In this document: piece after piece, positions 6,939-19,339 of the stretch
Layout of the letters: the number at the start of each line of letters is the position of its first letter
How positions within the stretch are numbered: position 1 is the stretch's first letter
Origin: JAJPIG01 sp035504735
Lineage (GTDB): Bacteria > Desulfobacterota > Binatia > Binatales > Binataceae
Direction: 5' to 3'
DNA: 41,014 bases
NCBI GenBank assembly: GCA_035504735.1
Contig: DATJRJ010000071.1
Location: 1 to 41,014, forward strand
Notes under the pieces: model-generated
The model's input: the letters and a program-made list of their open reading frames with translations, nothing else
What the model was told of the DNA's origin: nothing
Database searches by the model: none
Position numbers and translations under genes: made by a program

Positions 6939-7676
6939 GTGGCGGCCACCTTCCAGAGTCCTCTTCAAGCACCTTTCGAAGGTCTCCAACTACCTGAAAT
7001 CCCTCATGTTTTTCGCGGCCGCGAGCTTACCCGAAAGACCCATCGCCTGAGCTCCGGGCTAGCCGCGATCGATAATGCGCTCGGCGGCGGCTTGGTGCGC
7101 GGCCGAATCAACGAAATCACTGGGGGCGCGGGACTCGGCAAAACCTCGCTGGCCGCGGCTGTCCTCGCACGCGCCACCGGCCGGGGCGAAGTCGCCGCCT
7201 GGATCGATTTTGCCGGCGCCTTCGATCCGTTGAGTATGCGATCGGCGGGGGTCGACCTCGCGCGCGTGCTGTGGGTCTGTTGTTCCGGCCCTCAATCCGG
7301 GCTTGAACGGCAGCGCGAAAAAAACTTCCTCAAGGCGGCTGACCTGGTCCTCGAAACCGGCGGCTTCGGTCTGATCGTATTCGATTTCGGCGATCGCTCC
7401 TTTCCGCTGATGACGAGCGCCGCATTACGGATGGCGCGCCGCGCGGAACGGACCTCGACCGCGGTGCTGATTCTCGCTGGCCGCCGGATTTGCGGCACCT
7501 TCGCCGCGCTGACCCTGAGCCTGATTCATAGCGAAGCGCACTTCAGCCATCCCTCGCGGTCAGCTCCGATGCTGTTCGACGGCTTCACGATCGATGCGCG
7601 GGTGACGCGTAACAAGCTGGGCGGTGCCGGTAGCGCCATCGCCTGGCAGGCGCAGAACGATTTTGACGCACGGTAG
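6939..7676 (+). CDS. imuA: ImuA, RecA-like accessory protein of the translesion mutasome
   Basis: A 245-residue RecA/SulA-superfamily protein starting at GTG 6939, with GAAGG seven bases upstream. LSSGLAAIDNALGGGLVRGRINEI introduces the P-loop GGAGLGKT at residues 62-69. A Walker-B-like LIVFDFGD segment lies about residue 145. The rest of the RecA core is shortened, as expected for ImuA, which does not replace RecA. It is known to work with ImuB and DnaE2, linking them to RecA and DNA damage. imuB follows after 8 bp and dnaE2 overlaps imuB, so the three form one operon. The N-terminal about 35 residues are variable. Confidence 0.9.
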   Translation: MAATFQSPLQAPFEGLQLPEIPHVFRGRELTRKTHRLSSGLAAIDNALGGGLVRGRINEITGGAGLGKTSLAAAVLARATGRGEVAAWIDFAGAFDPLSMRSAGVDLARVLWVCCSGPQSGLERQREKNFLKAADLVLETGGFGLIVFDFGDRSFPLMTSAALRMARRAERTSTAVLILAGRRICGTFAALTLSLIHSEAHFSHPSRSAPMLFDGFTIDARVTRNKLGGAGSAIAWQAQNDFDAR

Positions 7677-7684
7677 ATCGCGCC

Positions 7685-9229
7685 ATGGGCCGTATCGCAT
7701 GTCTGCTGATTCCCGATCTTCCGATCGCCGCGCTGTTGCGCTCCAATCCCGAACTGCGCGAGCGTCCGGTCGCACTCAGCGCCAACCCCGCCCCGCATGC
7801 CGAGCTGATCGCCATATCGCCCGAGGCCACTGCTGCTGGCGTGCGCATTGGCATGACCGCGGCACAGGCGCGCGCGATCGCGCCCGAGATCCTGATCGCG
7901 CGCCGCTCGCCGCCGGCTGAGCGCTCGGCCGGCGACGCTCTCCTCGATGCTGCCGAGTCGGTTTCGCCACTGGTCGAGGCCGGCGAGCCGGATCGCGCCT
8001 GGCTCGATCTCGAGGGACTCGCGCATCTGTTCCGTCCGTCGCGGCATATCGATTCAGATAGCGTCGACACTGCTGCCGACGACGATGCGGAAGCTGTCAT
8101 CGCGGCCGAGTTGATCAGCCGTGCGCGCCGGGTCGGACTGGAAGCTGCGGTCGGAATCGGGGCCAGCAAGGAGGTCGCCTACCTGGCCGCCCGATGCGGC
8201 GGGATGCGCGTGATCGCGGCCGGCATGGAACGCGAGTTCCTCGACTGGCTGCCGCTCGAGGTGCTCGACCTCGATCGCAAGCCGGGCCACGATCTCGAAC
8301 TGGTGCTGGCGCGCTGGGGCATCCGCCGCCTGGGCGATCTCGCCCGGCTCGATCCGCGCGCGGTCGCCAGCCGGCTCGGCGCGGATGGTCTCGAGTTGGT
8401 CCGGCTGGCGCGCGGCGAGCGGCTCGCGCCGTTTGTCGCCCGCCGGCATGGCGAGAGCTTCAGCGAAAAGCTCGAGCTCGAATATGGCGTCGAAACTCTG
8501 GAGCCGCTCGCGTTTCTTATCCGCCCGATGCTCGAGCGGACTATCGATCGCCTTGAGTTGCGCGGCCTGGTGGCCGGCGATATCGCGCTCGAGTTCGGGC
8601 TCGACGATCGGAGCCGCGATCAGCGCCGGGTGACGGTGGCAGCCGCCACCAATGACGTCCGCGCGCTGCTCACGCTGATCACGCTGAATATCGAGGCAGC
8701 GCCGCCCGCCGCTGCGATAGAGGCGATCGCGATTAGCGTCGAGGCGCGGACTCCGCGCCCCGCCCAGGCCGATATGTTCATACCGCCCACGCCCGTGCCT
8801 GCCCGCCTCGAAACCACCATCGCGCGGCTGGCTGCGCTGTGCGGCCCCGATCAGGTTGGGATGCTTTGCACGCAAGATTCATGGCGCCCCGAGGCCGTGC
8901 AGCTACTGCCGTTCGCGCCGCCGCCCGCCGCCGCCGAGCCGCGGCCAAACGGCAACGTCATGCGCCTCACGATTCGCGCTATCCGGCCGGCCGAGGAAGT
9001 CGAGGTGATGTGCGATCGCGGCGCGCCCGAATTTGTCCGCGGCCGGCGCCTGGCGGCACGCGTCGTATCGATCGCAGGACCGTGGCGGCGCGACGGCGAA
9101 TGGTGGAACGGCGTGGAGCGCGCCTGCGCGCGCGATTACTACGACCTCGCGCTCGGCGACGGCGCCGTCTACCGCGCCTACTGCGACCGGCATACGGACC
9201 GCTGGTTCGTGGACGGAATCTATGACTGA
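7685..9229 (+). CDS. imuB: ImuB, catalytically inactive Y-family polymerase homologue
   Basis: A 514-residue DinB/UmuC-like protein beginning MGRIACLLIPDLPIAALL. In active Y-family polymerases the second catalytic site reads SxDExxLD. Here the matching segment at residues 101-108 is EPDRAWLD, so the catalytic glutamate is an arginine, in line with ImuB being a scaffold rather than a polymerase. A helix-hairpin-helix region (about 205-240, RWGIRRLGDLARL) and a little-finger region follow. ImuB in other bacteria binds the beta clamp, ImuA and DnaE2. I did not identify a clear clamp-binding peptide by eye. Its TGA overlaps the start of dnaE2 within ATGACTGA. Confidence 0.93.
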   Translation: MGRIACLLIPDLPIAALLRSNPELRERPVALSANPAPHAELIAISPEATAAGVRIGMTAAQARAIAPEILIARRSPPAERSAGDALLDAAESVSPLVEAGEPDRAWLDLEGLAHLFRPSRHIDSDSVDTAADDDAEAVIAAELISRARRVGLEAAVGIGASKEVAYLAARCGGMRVIAAGMEREFLDWLPLEVLDLDRKPGHDLELVLARWGIRRLGDLARLDPRAVASRLGADGLELVRLARGERLAPFVARRHGESFSEKLELEYGVETLEPLAFLIRPMLERTIDRLELRGLVAGDIALEFGLDDRSRDQRRVTVAAATNDVRALLTLITLNIEAAPPAAAIEAIAISVEARTPRPAQADMFIPPTPVPARLETTIARLAALCGPDQVGMLCTQDSWRPEAVQLLPFAPPPAAAEPRPNGNVMRLTIRAIRPAEEVEVMCDRGAPEFVRGRRLAARVVSIAGPWRRDGEWWNGVERACARDYYDLALGDGAVYRAYCDRHTDRWFVDGIYD

Positions 9230-12200
9230 GCGCTACGTCGAGTTGCGTGCGCGCAGCGCCTTCAGCTTCCTCGAGGGCGCCGCTTTGCCTGAGGACCTGG
9301 TCGATCGCGCCGCCGCACTGGACTATCCGGCGATCGCGCTGGGCGATCGCGATGGACTCTATGGCGCGCCGCGCTTTTATCACGCTGCGATCAAGGCCGG
9401 GGTGAAAGCGATCGTCGGCGCCGAACTGACGCTGGCGGACGAGAGTCGCCTTTATCTTTTGGCGCCCGATCGCGAGCGCTACAAAAATCTCTGCCGGATG
9501 ATCACTGCCGCCAAGCTGCGCCCGCTCGAGCCGGCGCCGGCGGCGCGATCGAAATCTGCCGCCGCATTCACCGATACCAGTGATGGCAGGCAGGCGGTTT
9601 TCGCCACCCCGCCACCGAAATATCCGCCCAAGGATGCGGCGCGGCTCACGATCGACGATCTCGAACGCTTCGGCGCCCGAATGATCTGCCTGGCCGGCGG
9701 CGTGCGCAGCCCATTGGCGCGGATGCTGGTGCGCGGCGAGGATCCCCGGCCGCTCCTGGAGCGGCTCGGCGCGATCTTCGGCCGCGGCAATCTCTACATC
9801 GACCTGCAGCGCCATCTCGATCCCGACGAGGAGCGCCTCAACCGCAAGCTGCTCGCGCTCGCCGCCGCCGGCCATATTCCGACGGTCGCCGCCAACGATG
9901 TCTGCTTCTCCCCTGTCGGCGGCAGCGCGACCAACGACAGTGAAAATCGCGCGCTGCTCGATGTGCTCACCTGTATCCGGCTCAAAACCACGCTGGACGG
10001 CGCCGGGCGGGCATTGTGGGCTAATGCCGAACGTTACCTGAAGCCGGGCGGCGCGATGGCGGCGTTGTTCCGCGATTTGCCACGCGCGCTCGCCGCCAGT
10101 TGGGAAATCGCCGCGCGCTGCGAGTTCACGCTCAAGGATCTCGGCTATCGATTTCCCGATTATCCGCTGCCGCCGGGCGAAACGGCCGACAGCTACCTGC
10201 GCGTCCTCACCTATGCCGGCGCGCGCGAGCGCTGGGGCGCGCAACTCGACGATCGTATCCGCCGCCAGCTCGAACACGAGCTCGGCATGATCGCGCGCCT
10301 GAAACTCGCCGGCTACTTCCTGATCGTCTGGGACATCGTCCAGTTCTGCCGCGAGCAGCAGATCATGGCGCAGGGCCGCGGTTCGGCTGCCAACAGCGCG
10401 GTCTGCTATGCGCTGGGAATCACTGCGGTCGATGCGGTCAAAATGGATCTGCTGTTCGAGCGTTTTCTCTCCGAGGAACGGGGCGAATGGCCGGATATCG
10501 ATCTCGACCTGCCGAGCGGCGATCAGCGCGAGCGCGTCATCCAGTATCTCTATCATCGCTACGGCGAACGCGGCGCCGCGATGACCGCCAACGTGATTAC
10601 CTATCGCACGCGCAGCGCCGTGCGCGAAATCGCCAAGGTGCTAGGCTTCGCGCCCGACCAGGTCGACCGCCTGGCACGGCTCGCCCGCGCCTACGAGTTC
10701 CGTGACGATCGCGATGACTATCCCGCGCTGCTCAAGCAGGGCGGGATCGACGCGGCTGCGCCGCGAATCCGGATGCTGGTCGAGCTGACGAGACGCATCC
10801 AGAGTCTCCCGCGCCATCTCGGGCAGCATAGCGGCGGGATGGTGATCGCTGCCGGATCGATCGACGAAATCGCGCCGCTCGAGCCGGCCACGATGCCGGG
10901 CCGGGTGGTGATTCAGTGGGACAAGGACGATTGCGCCGACCTCGGGATTATCAAGATCGATCTGCTCGGCCTCGGGATGCTGGCAGTGCTGGAAACGGCG
11001 ATTCCGCTGGTCAGGGAACATGCCGGCGTCGCGCTCGACCTGGCGCATCTGCCGCCCGACGATCCGAAGGTCTACGCGATGCTGCAGCGGGCCGACACGA
11101 TTGGCGTGTTCCAGGTTGAAAGCCGCGCGCAGATGGCGACGCTGCCGCGGATGAAGCCGCGCTGTTTTTATGACCTGGTGGTCGAGGTTGCGATCATCCG
11201 GCCCGGCCCGATCGTCGGCCACATGGTCCATCCCTATCTCGACCGCCGCGCCGGGCGGCTCCCGCTCCTTTACGCTCATCCCGCGCTCGAGCCGATCCTG
11301 CGGCGCACGCTGGGGGTGCCGCTCTTCCAGGAACAGCTCCTGCGGATGGCGATGGTGGTGGCCGGGTTCACCGGCGGCGAGGCCGAGGAATTACGCCGGG
11401 CGATGGGTTTCAAGCGATCGACGCAGCGGATGGAGAAGATCGAGGAGCGGCTACGGGCCGGGATGGCACGCCAGGGGATCGCGGGATCGGCCGCCGATCA
11501 GATCGTCGAATCGATCACTTCGTTCGCGCTTTATGGTTTCCCCGAATCGCATGCCGCCAGCTTCGCCCTGATCGCCTATGCTTCGGCCTATCTGAAATGC
11601 CATTTCCCGGCCGAGTTTTTCGCGGCGATGCTTAACTGTTATCCGCTCGGCTTCTACCATTCTTCGACCCTGGTCAAAGACGCCGAGCGCCATGGCGTGA
11701 CCGTGCTGCCGATCGATGTGACGCGTTCGCGCTGGAATTGCACGCTCGAGGAGCAGGCATTGCGGCTGGGGCTCAGGTACGTAAGCGGCCTGCGCGAGGA
11801 TTTCGGCCGGCGGGTCGAACGCGCCGGCGCGGAGCGTCCGTTCAGATCGATCGCCGATTTTGCGGCCCGGACCGCAACCGGGCGTCGCGAGCTCGATGCG
11901 CTGGCGTACTGCGGCGCCTTCAATGCTTTCGGACTCGAACGGCGGGCCGCGCTCTGGCAGGTCGCGGCGGTCGAACGCGACCCGCAAAGCCTGCTGGCGG
12001 GTGTCGAGCCGGCTTCATCCGATCGGCCGGCGCTCGCTGCGATGACCCGCTTCGAGCAGACGCTCGCCGACTACGCGGCGACCGGCCTCACTGCCGGCCC
12101 GCATCTGATGGCGCATCTGAGAGCGCGCCTGCACAAGGCCGGCGTGATGAGCGCGGCCGATCTCGCCGGAGCGCGCGATGGCCAGACCGTGCGGATTGCC

Positions 12201-12461
12201 GGGACGGTGATCGTGCGACAGCGCCCCGGTACCGCCAAGGGCTTCTTCTTCCTGACCATCGAGGACGAAACCGGAATTGCCAACGCAATCGTGACGCCGC
12301 CGCTGTTCCATCAGCATCGCGCGCTCTTGAGCTCCGCCGCGGTGTTATGGATCGAAGGAGTGCTCCAGAAGCAGGACGGCGTCATGTCGCTTCGCGCCCG
12401 CCGCTTTGCCCGCGTGAAGCTCGACCACGGCACCCTGCCCCGCTCTCACGACTTCCACTGA
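9222..12461 (+). CDS. dnaE2: DnaE2, error-prone C-family DNA polymerase
   Basis: A 1079-residue DNA polymerase III alpha-like enzyme. The true start is ATG 9222, overlapping the end of imuB by 8 bp; a longer upstream frame lacks homology. It opens with a PHP domain (YVELRARSAFSFLEGA). The palm carries the catalytic triad as PDIDLD at 424-429 (Asp 427 and 429) and KIDLLGLG with Asp 580. An OB-fold near the C-terminus has TVRIAGTVIVRQRPGTAKG. The protein ends RSHDFH, typical of DnaE2 rather than replicative DnaE1. It performs mutagenic bypass of DNA lesions together with ImuA and ImuB. Confidence 0.96.
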   Translation: MTERYVELRARSAFSFLEGAALPEDLVDRAAALDYPAIALGDRDGLYGAPRFYHAAIKAGVKAIVGAELTLADESRLYLLAPDRERYKNLCRMITAAKLRPLEPAPAARSKSAAAFTDTSDGRQAVFATPPPKYPPKDAARLTIDDLERFGARMICLAGGVRSPLARMLVRGEDPRPLLERLGAIFGRGNLYIDLQRHLDPDEERLNRKLLALAAAGHIPTVAANDVCFSPVGGSATNDSENRALLDVLTCIRLKTTLDGAGRALWANAERYLKPGGAMAALFRDLPRALAASWEIAARCEFTLKDLGYRFPDYPLPPGETADSYLRVLTYAGARERWGAQLDDRIRRQLEHELGMIARLKLAGYFLIVWDIVQFCREQQIMAQGRGSAANSAVCYALGITAVDAVKMDLLFERFLSEERGEWPDIDLDLPSGDQRERVIQYLYHRYGERGAAMTANVITYRTRSAVREIAKVLGFAPDQVDRLARLARAYEFRDDRDDYPALLKQGGIDAAAPRIRMLVELTRRIQSLPRHLGQHSGGMVIAAGSIDEIAPLEPATMPGRVVIQWDKDDCADLGIIKIDLLGLGMLAVLETAIPLVREHAGVALDLAHLPPDDPKVYAMLQRADTIGVFQVESRAQMATLPRMKPRCFYDLVVEVAIIRPGPIVGHMVHPYLDRRAGRLPLLYAHPALEPILRRTLGVPLFQEQLLRMAMVVAGFTGGEAEELRRAMGFKRSTQRMEKIEERLRAGMARQGIAGSAADQIVESITSFALYGFPESHAASFALIAYASAYLKCHFPAEFFAAMLNCYPLGFYHSSTLVKDAERHGVTVLPIDVTRSRWNCTLEEQALRLGLRYVSGLREDFGRRVERAGAERPFRSIADFAARTATGRRELDALAYCGAFNAFGLERRAALWQVAAVERDPQSLLAGVEPASSDRPALAAMTRFEQTLADYAATGLTAGPHLMAHLRARLHKAGVMSAADLAGARDGQTVRIAGTVIVRQRPGTAKGFFFLTIEDETGIANAIVTPPLFHQHRALLSSAAVLWIEGVLQKQDGVMSLRARRFARVKLDHGTLPRSHDFH

Positions 12462-12584
12462 TCGCCGCGCCGCGATCGGTAATCGAACCGCCTGCTGCCA
12501 AATGGTACCTTTGATCGGGCGCTTGGGGGGTCCAGTTCTTTACCTGGTGGCGCCTGCACGCCGGCTTAGCGGAGTATTCATTTG

Positions 12585-14678
12585 ATGGGGATTCGCAGCT
12601 CACAGGAACTATCGCGCTCTACGGCACGGCCCGTTCTCATCGCGCTCTGCGTGCTGGCCGGCGCCTGGATGCTCTGGATGCGGTTTGGACCGGCAAATCC
12701 CGCCCTCGCAGCATCGACTTCCGTTTCTACCGCAACGGCGAGCCCAGCCTCCGCGGCAGAACACGACAACACCCAGCAAGGCGAAGCGATCCTTTCGTTC
12801 CTCTCGGGAGTCGTCGATTGGTATCGACATATCACGGTCGAGGCGCAACTGGTTACCGACCCGGCCGAAATGCTCTACGTGACCGACGATCGGACGATCG
12901 CCAACGAGGTGGTCTCGTTGGCTTTCCAGTACGCTCGCGCAGAGGCCGCGGCGATTGCAGCAGCCCACGCCAGCGCAAAACAGGCCGCGAAAGCGTCGGC
13001 GAAAGCCGCCGGCGCCAAATCCGGACTCAGCCTTGGCAACGTGAATACGCGCCTCAGCCAAATGCAATCCGCACTCGCGCAGACCCAGGCCAAGGTCGAT
13101 GATTTGAAGAACCAGGTGGCGCGCGCTCGCGGCCGTGCGCGCACTGTGCTCAGCGCCCAACTGGATTCCGCCCAGGAAGAGCTGCAACTCGACCAGGCTC
13201 GCGTCGATAGTGTCAAGCAGATTCTCGATTTCGAGCAGAGCGCCGAAAAGACTCGCGCGAGTAGCGGGTTGATGGCGCAGATCGACGAGCTCGAGCGCAC
13301 CGTCCCGCCGCGCAGCGAATCCACGAATCTTTCGCCGGCTGCTATCAACGCCACGCGCACCGACCATCAGGAGGCTGCCGGCGGCATCCTGGGGTTAGCC
13401 GAACAGTTGCTGGCGCTGCGCAACAAGGACCAGGCGCTCAGCGCGACCGTCGCGCAAACCGCGGAGCTCAACTCGAAAATCGACAAGCTCCGCGAACCGC
13501 TGCTGGATAAGCTCAGGGCCGCCGATCAACACGGCCTCGACCTCAGCACTAAAGCCGAAGGCGGGAACCTCGCGGCCGTTGAGCAGCGCCGGCAGGTCTT
13601 CGCCGCGCTGCTCCAGGAAAGAAAACTCATGGTGGCGGCAATTCTGCCGATCACCAAAGCCAGCGTCGATCTGAGCCTTTATCAGGCCAATCTGGAACGC
13701 TGGCGCCAGGCGCTCGGCCGGAACTGGGATGAAGCGCTGAGAGAACTCACGCTGCGGCTGATCGTGCTCGCTAGCCTAATCGGGTCGATCGCGATTGGAG
13801 CGGTGGTCTGGCGTCGGCTTGCGTTTCGCTACATCCAGGACGCACGCCAGCGCCACCGCGTGCTGCAGCTCCGAACCCTCATCGTAGTCGCGTTGATAGT
13901 GCTGGTGCTGCTGTTCAACTTTTCCAACGAGATCGGCGCGCTCGCGACCGTGATGGGCCTGGCGACCGCCGGTATCGCCTTTGCGCTGCAGAACGTGATC
14001 CTGTCCGTCGCCGGTTATTTTTTCCTGAGCGGGAAATATGGCCTGCGGGTAGGCGATCGCGTCCAACTCGGCGGCGTTTACGGCACGGTAATCGATATCG
14101 GGCTGGTCAAGCTGACCTTGATGGAGCTCTCGGGAGAGGGCAATTTCCGCCAACCGACCGGCCGCGTTGTGGTCTTCGCCAACTCAATCGTGTTTCAGGC
14201 CAATGGCAATTTCTTCAAGCAGGCGCCGGGAATCAGTTTCGTGTGGAACGAATTCAGGCTGATGTTGTCGCCGGACTGCGACTATCTGCTGGCGGAGAAA
14301 TTGCTGATGAACGCAGTGAACGATGTGTTCGCGACCTATCGCGAGGACTTACGGCGCGAATATCGCGAGAGCGGCCAACTGCATGCAGTCTGGTTCGAGC
14401 CGCCGGAGCCGCAGAGCCGTATCCAGCTCGGTGCCGACGGCGTGCGTATCGTGATCCGCTACCCGGTCGAAGCGCGCCAAGCGGTCGCGATCAATGACGA
14501 ACTTTCGCGCCGCCTGCTGAACGTTATCGATCATGAGCCGCGCCTGCGGCTGGTAGGCTCCGGCACTCCGACTATCCAGGCCGTGCAGGTGGCGAGCGGC
14601 GACGGCACGCAGGCGGGCGTCACGGCCAGCGCGATCGTTCATGCGCCACCGGCTCCCGGAGCGCCGAACAAGCCGTAG
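12585..14678 (+). CDS. MscS-family mechanosensitive channel with a long periplasmic coiled coil
   Basis: About 697 residues from ATG 12585; a TTG one codon earlier sits at a better distance (7 nt) from the GGAG at 12571-12574 and is possible. An N-terminal signal-like segment (about 18-48) is followed by about 330 residues rich in alanine and glutamine with heptad-like coiled coil (LSQMQSALAQTQAKVDDLKNQ). Three membrane segments lie between about 390 and 485. The pore-lining helix contains LATVMGLATAGIAFALQNVILSVAGYFFL, then the MscS beta domain GLRVGDRVQLGGVYGTVIDIG and a C-terminal alpha/beta domain. Such large MscS relatives release solutes on osmotic downshock or act in signalling. The gene stands alone, convergent with truB 14 bp away. 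Confidence 0.9.
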   Translation: MGIRSSQELSRSTARPVLIALCVLAGAWMLWMRFGPANPALAASTSVSTATASPASAAEHDNTQQGEAILSFLSGVVDWYRHITVEAQLVTDPAEMLYVTDDRTIANEVVSLAFQYARAEAAAIAAAHASAKQAAKASAKAAGAKSGLSLGNVNTRLSQMQSALAQTQAKVDDLKNQVARARGRARTVLSAQLDSAQEELQLDQARVDSVKQILDFEQSAEKTRASSGLMAQIDELERTVPPRSESTNLSPAAINATRTDHQEAAGGILGLAEQLLALRNKDQALSATVAQTAELNSKIDKLREPLLDKLRAADQHGLDLSTKAEGGNLAAVEQRRQVFAALLQERKLMVAAILPITKASVDLSLYQANLERWRQALGRNWDEALRELTLRLIVLASLIGSIAIGAVVWRRLAFRYIQDARQRHRVLQLRTLIVVALIVLVLLFNFSNEIGALATVMGLATAGIAFALQNVILSVAGYFFLSGKYGLRVGDRVQLGGVYGTVIDIGLVKLTLMELSGEGNFRQPTGRVVVFANSIVFQANGNFFKQAPGISFVWNEFRLMLSPDCDYLLAEKLLMNAVNDVFATYREDLRREYRESGQLHAVWFEPPEPQSRIQLGADGVRIVIRYPVEARQAVAINDELSRRLLNVIDHEPRLRLVGSGTPTIQAVQVASGDGTQAGVTASAIVHAPPAPGAPNKP

Positions 14679-14692
14679 AATTCGATCGGAAT

Positions 14693-15595
14693 TCAAGCCA
14701 CGAAGCCGCGCACCAGCGTGGCAGTAGCGCGCGAAGTGGCGCGCGCGACAGCCAGCAGTCGGCCGCCGGAAACGACCTTGAACAGTCCGCCTCCACGCGG
14801 AATGTCGCCGGCCAGCGCGCTGGCGTCGCCGTTGCGGATTCTTCCGGCCACGGCCGCCGTTACCTCCACCTCCTCCATGCCGGGCAAGGCCTCGCGCAAC
14901 GTCGTCAGGTAAGGCGCTTCGCCTTGCTCCAGCACAGCTATCAGGCCGTCGAGCGGCACGGCATCATCGATCGTGAAAATGCCGTTGCGCGTGCGGCGCA
15001 ACTCGATCAGGTAAGCCGCGCTGTCGAGCGCGAGGCCGATATCGCGTGCCAGTGATCTGACGTAGGTCCCGGTCGAGCATCTGACCCGAAAGCGCAGCGC
15101 GTCCCCGGCCATCGCGGCCAGCTCGATCATCCGCACCTCGACCTGACGGACGTCTGGCGGCGCCACCTCGGCCCCGCGCCGCGCAAGCTCGTAGAGGCGC
15201 ACACCGTCACGTTTGAGCGCCGAGAAGATTGGCGGACGCTGCTCGATGATGCCGGTGAAGCGGGCTGCGACCTCTGCTAGCTGCGCCGCTTCCAGAGCGG
15301 GTATCGCTGCGGTACGAATGACCGTACCGGTGGGATCGAGGGTGTCGGTCTCCGCGCCGAGCCGGATAATTCCGGTGTACTCTTTTTCGCCTTCCTGCAA
15401 AAACGGGGCGAGCTTGGTCGCCTCTCCGATCAGGATCGGCAAGAGGCCGGTGGCAAACGGATCGAGCGTGCCGAGATGACCGACGCGCGTGTCCTTGGCA
15501 AGCCGATGTTTGACGCGGCGCACCACCTCGGCCGAGGTGATGCCGGCCGGCTTGTCGGCCAGCATGACTCCATGAAGCGCCAGGCGCTGCGGCAT
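14693..15595 (-). CDS. truB: tRNA pseudouridine(55) synthase TruB
   Basis: A 300-residue protein from ATG 15595; the longer upstream frame overlaps rbfA and lacks homology. It makes pseudouridine 55 in the T-loop of tRNAs. Key motifs are DKPAGITSAEVV at 14-25 and GHLGTLDPFATGLLP around the catalytic Asp 45. A later RCSTGTYVRSLARDIG motif and a PUA-like C-terminal domain follow. It is the last gene of the rimP-to-truB operon, 25 bp after rbfA, as in many bacteria. Its stop is 14 bp from the convergent MscS-like gene, with no clear terminator between them. Confidence 0.96.
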   Translation of the reverse strand: MPQRLALHGVMLADKPAGITSAEVVRRVKHRLAKDTRVGHLGTLDPFATGLLPILIGEATKLAPFLQEGEKEYTGIIRLGAETDTLDPTGTVIRTAAIPALEAAQLAEVAARFTGIIEQRPPIFSALKRDGVRLYELARRGAEVAPPDVRQVEVRMIELAAMAGDALRFRVRCSTGTYVRSLARDIGLALDSAAYLIELRRTRNGIFTIDDAVPLDGLIAVLEQGEAPYLTTLREALPGMEEVEVTAAVAGRIRNGDASALAGDIPRGGGLFKVVSGGRLLAVARATSRATATLVRGFVA

Positions 15596-15620
15596 CGCTG
15601 GTGATTGGCGGACGCGAGAG

Positions 15621-15977
15621 TTAATTCCGCGAACGATCCTGGCGCAGCAGCGCATCGATACGCGCCGCACGTTCCGGCCCGGGATCGAATTCGAAGACCA
15701 GATCAGGTGTAAATCGCAGACCGAGTGCGCCCCCAATCTGCCGGCGGATAAAGCCTGCGGCGCTCCCAAAGCCGGCGATTACCGCTGCGGCACGCTGGGC
15801 GCCTTCCAGATGAGAAAAGAACACCCGTGCGTGACGCAAATCGTCGGTCACCTTGACGCCGGTAATGGTGATGCCACGCAGGCGCGGATCTTTCAGATCA
15901 CGCAGCAGCATCACCGATAATTCGCGCAGCACGAGCTCCGCAACTCGTTCGGGGCGTCGGCCTTCGTTGCTGATCAT
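15621..15977 (-). CDS. rbfA: Ribosome-binding factor A
   Basis: A 118-residue KH-fold protein starting MISNEGRRPERVAELVLRE. It contains LKDPRLRGITITGVKVTDDLRHARVFFS, the RbfA signature, and ends with a variable tail after residue 105. It binds the 30S subunit near helix 1 of 16S rRNA during maturation and is needed for growth in the cold in E. coli. Normal length. It sits between ylxP and truB, 58 bp after ylxP. Confidence 0.96.
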   Translation of the reverse strand: MISNEGRRPERVAELVLRELSVMLLRDLKDPRLRGITITGVKVTDDLRHARVFFSHLEGAQRAAAVIAGFGSAAGFIRRQIGGALGLRFTPDLVFEFDPGPERAARIDALLRQDRSRN

Positions 15978-16035
15978 AATGCGCTCGCGCTGGCGATGGA
16001 GCCGCTATCGAGCCGTGCGGCGCAATCCATCGCAA

Positions 16036-16323
16036 TCAATAGTTGAGTATCTCGAGATCCTCTTCACCCAGCGGCGCGAGGCCGAGCGAATCGATGAATT
16101 TCACCACCTCGCGTAAGGCCGCGTCGACGAAGCCGTGGTCGCTGCCGACCTGGCAGATGCCAAGCTCGGCCCGCTGCCAGAGATCGTGTCCATCGGATTC
16201 CGCAATCGAAACGTTAAACTTGTTGCGCACCCGATCCTTGATGGCGCGCAGGACCTGGCGCTTGCCTTTGAGCGAATGATTCTCCGGCAGAAAGAGCGTC
16301 AGTCTCAATACTCCGACTACCAT
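16036..16323 (-). CDS. ylxP: YlxP (DUF503) family protein
   Basis: A 95-residue protein with the family hallmarks SLKGKRQVLRAIKDRVRNKFNVSIAE and DLWQRAELGI. DUF503 proteins are small ferredoxin-fold-like proteins encoded between infB and rbfA in Firmicutes, deltaproteobacteria and others. A part in ribosome assembly has been suggested, but the biochemistry is unclear. It lies 105 bp after infB; the presence of this gene, absent from enteric nus operons, is one clue to the lineage. Confidence 0.93.
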   Translation of the reverse strand: MVVGVLRLTLFLPENHSLKGKRQVLRAIKDRVRNKFNVSIAESDGHDLWQRAELGICQVGSDHGFVDAALREVVKFIDSLGLAPLGEEDLEILNY

Positions 16324-16428
16324 CGATTTCTCCGCGACGACGTATTGGCCGGTGACCGGTCCGCCACCCGATCTTCACGCTGTGAAGCCGTCGGGCGCTC
16401 GGCCGGAGTCAGATGCGTCGCGACAGAC

Positions 16429-19338
<2,910 letters not shown>

Positions 19339-19339
19339 T

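Noticed and set aside
8979..10556. Long minus-strand frame of 525 codons opposite imuB/dnaE2
   Set aside because: It mirrors the codon pattern of the strongly conserved plus-strand genes and contains no domain; a GC-rich shadow frame.
14678..14694. Two EcoRI-like GAATTC palindromes between the MscS and truB genes
   Set aside because: The combined stem is imperfect and lacks a T-run, so I do not call it a terminator.
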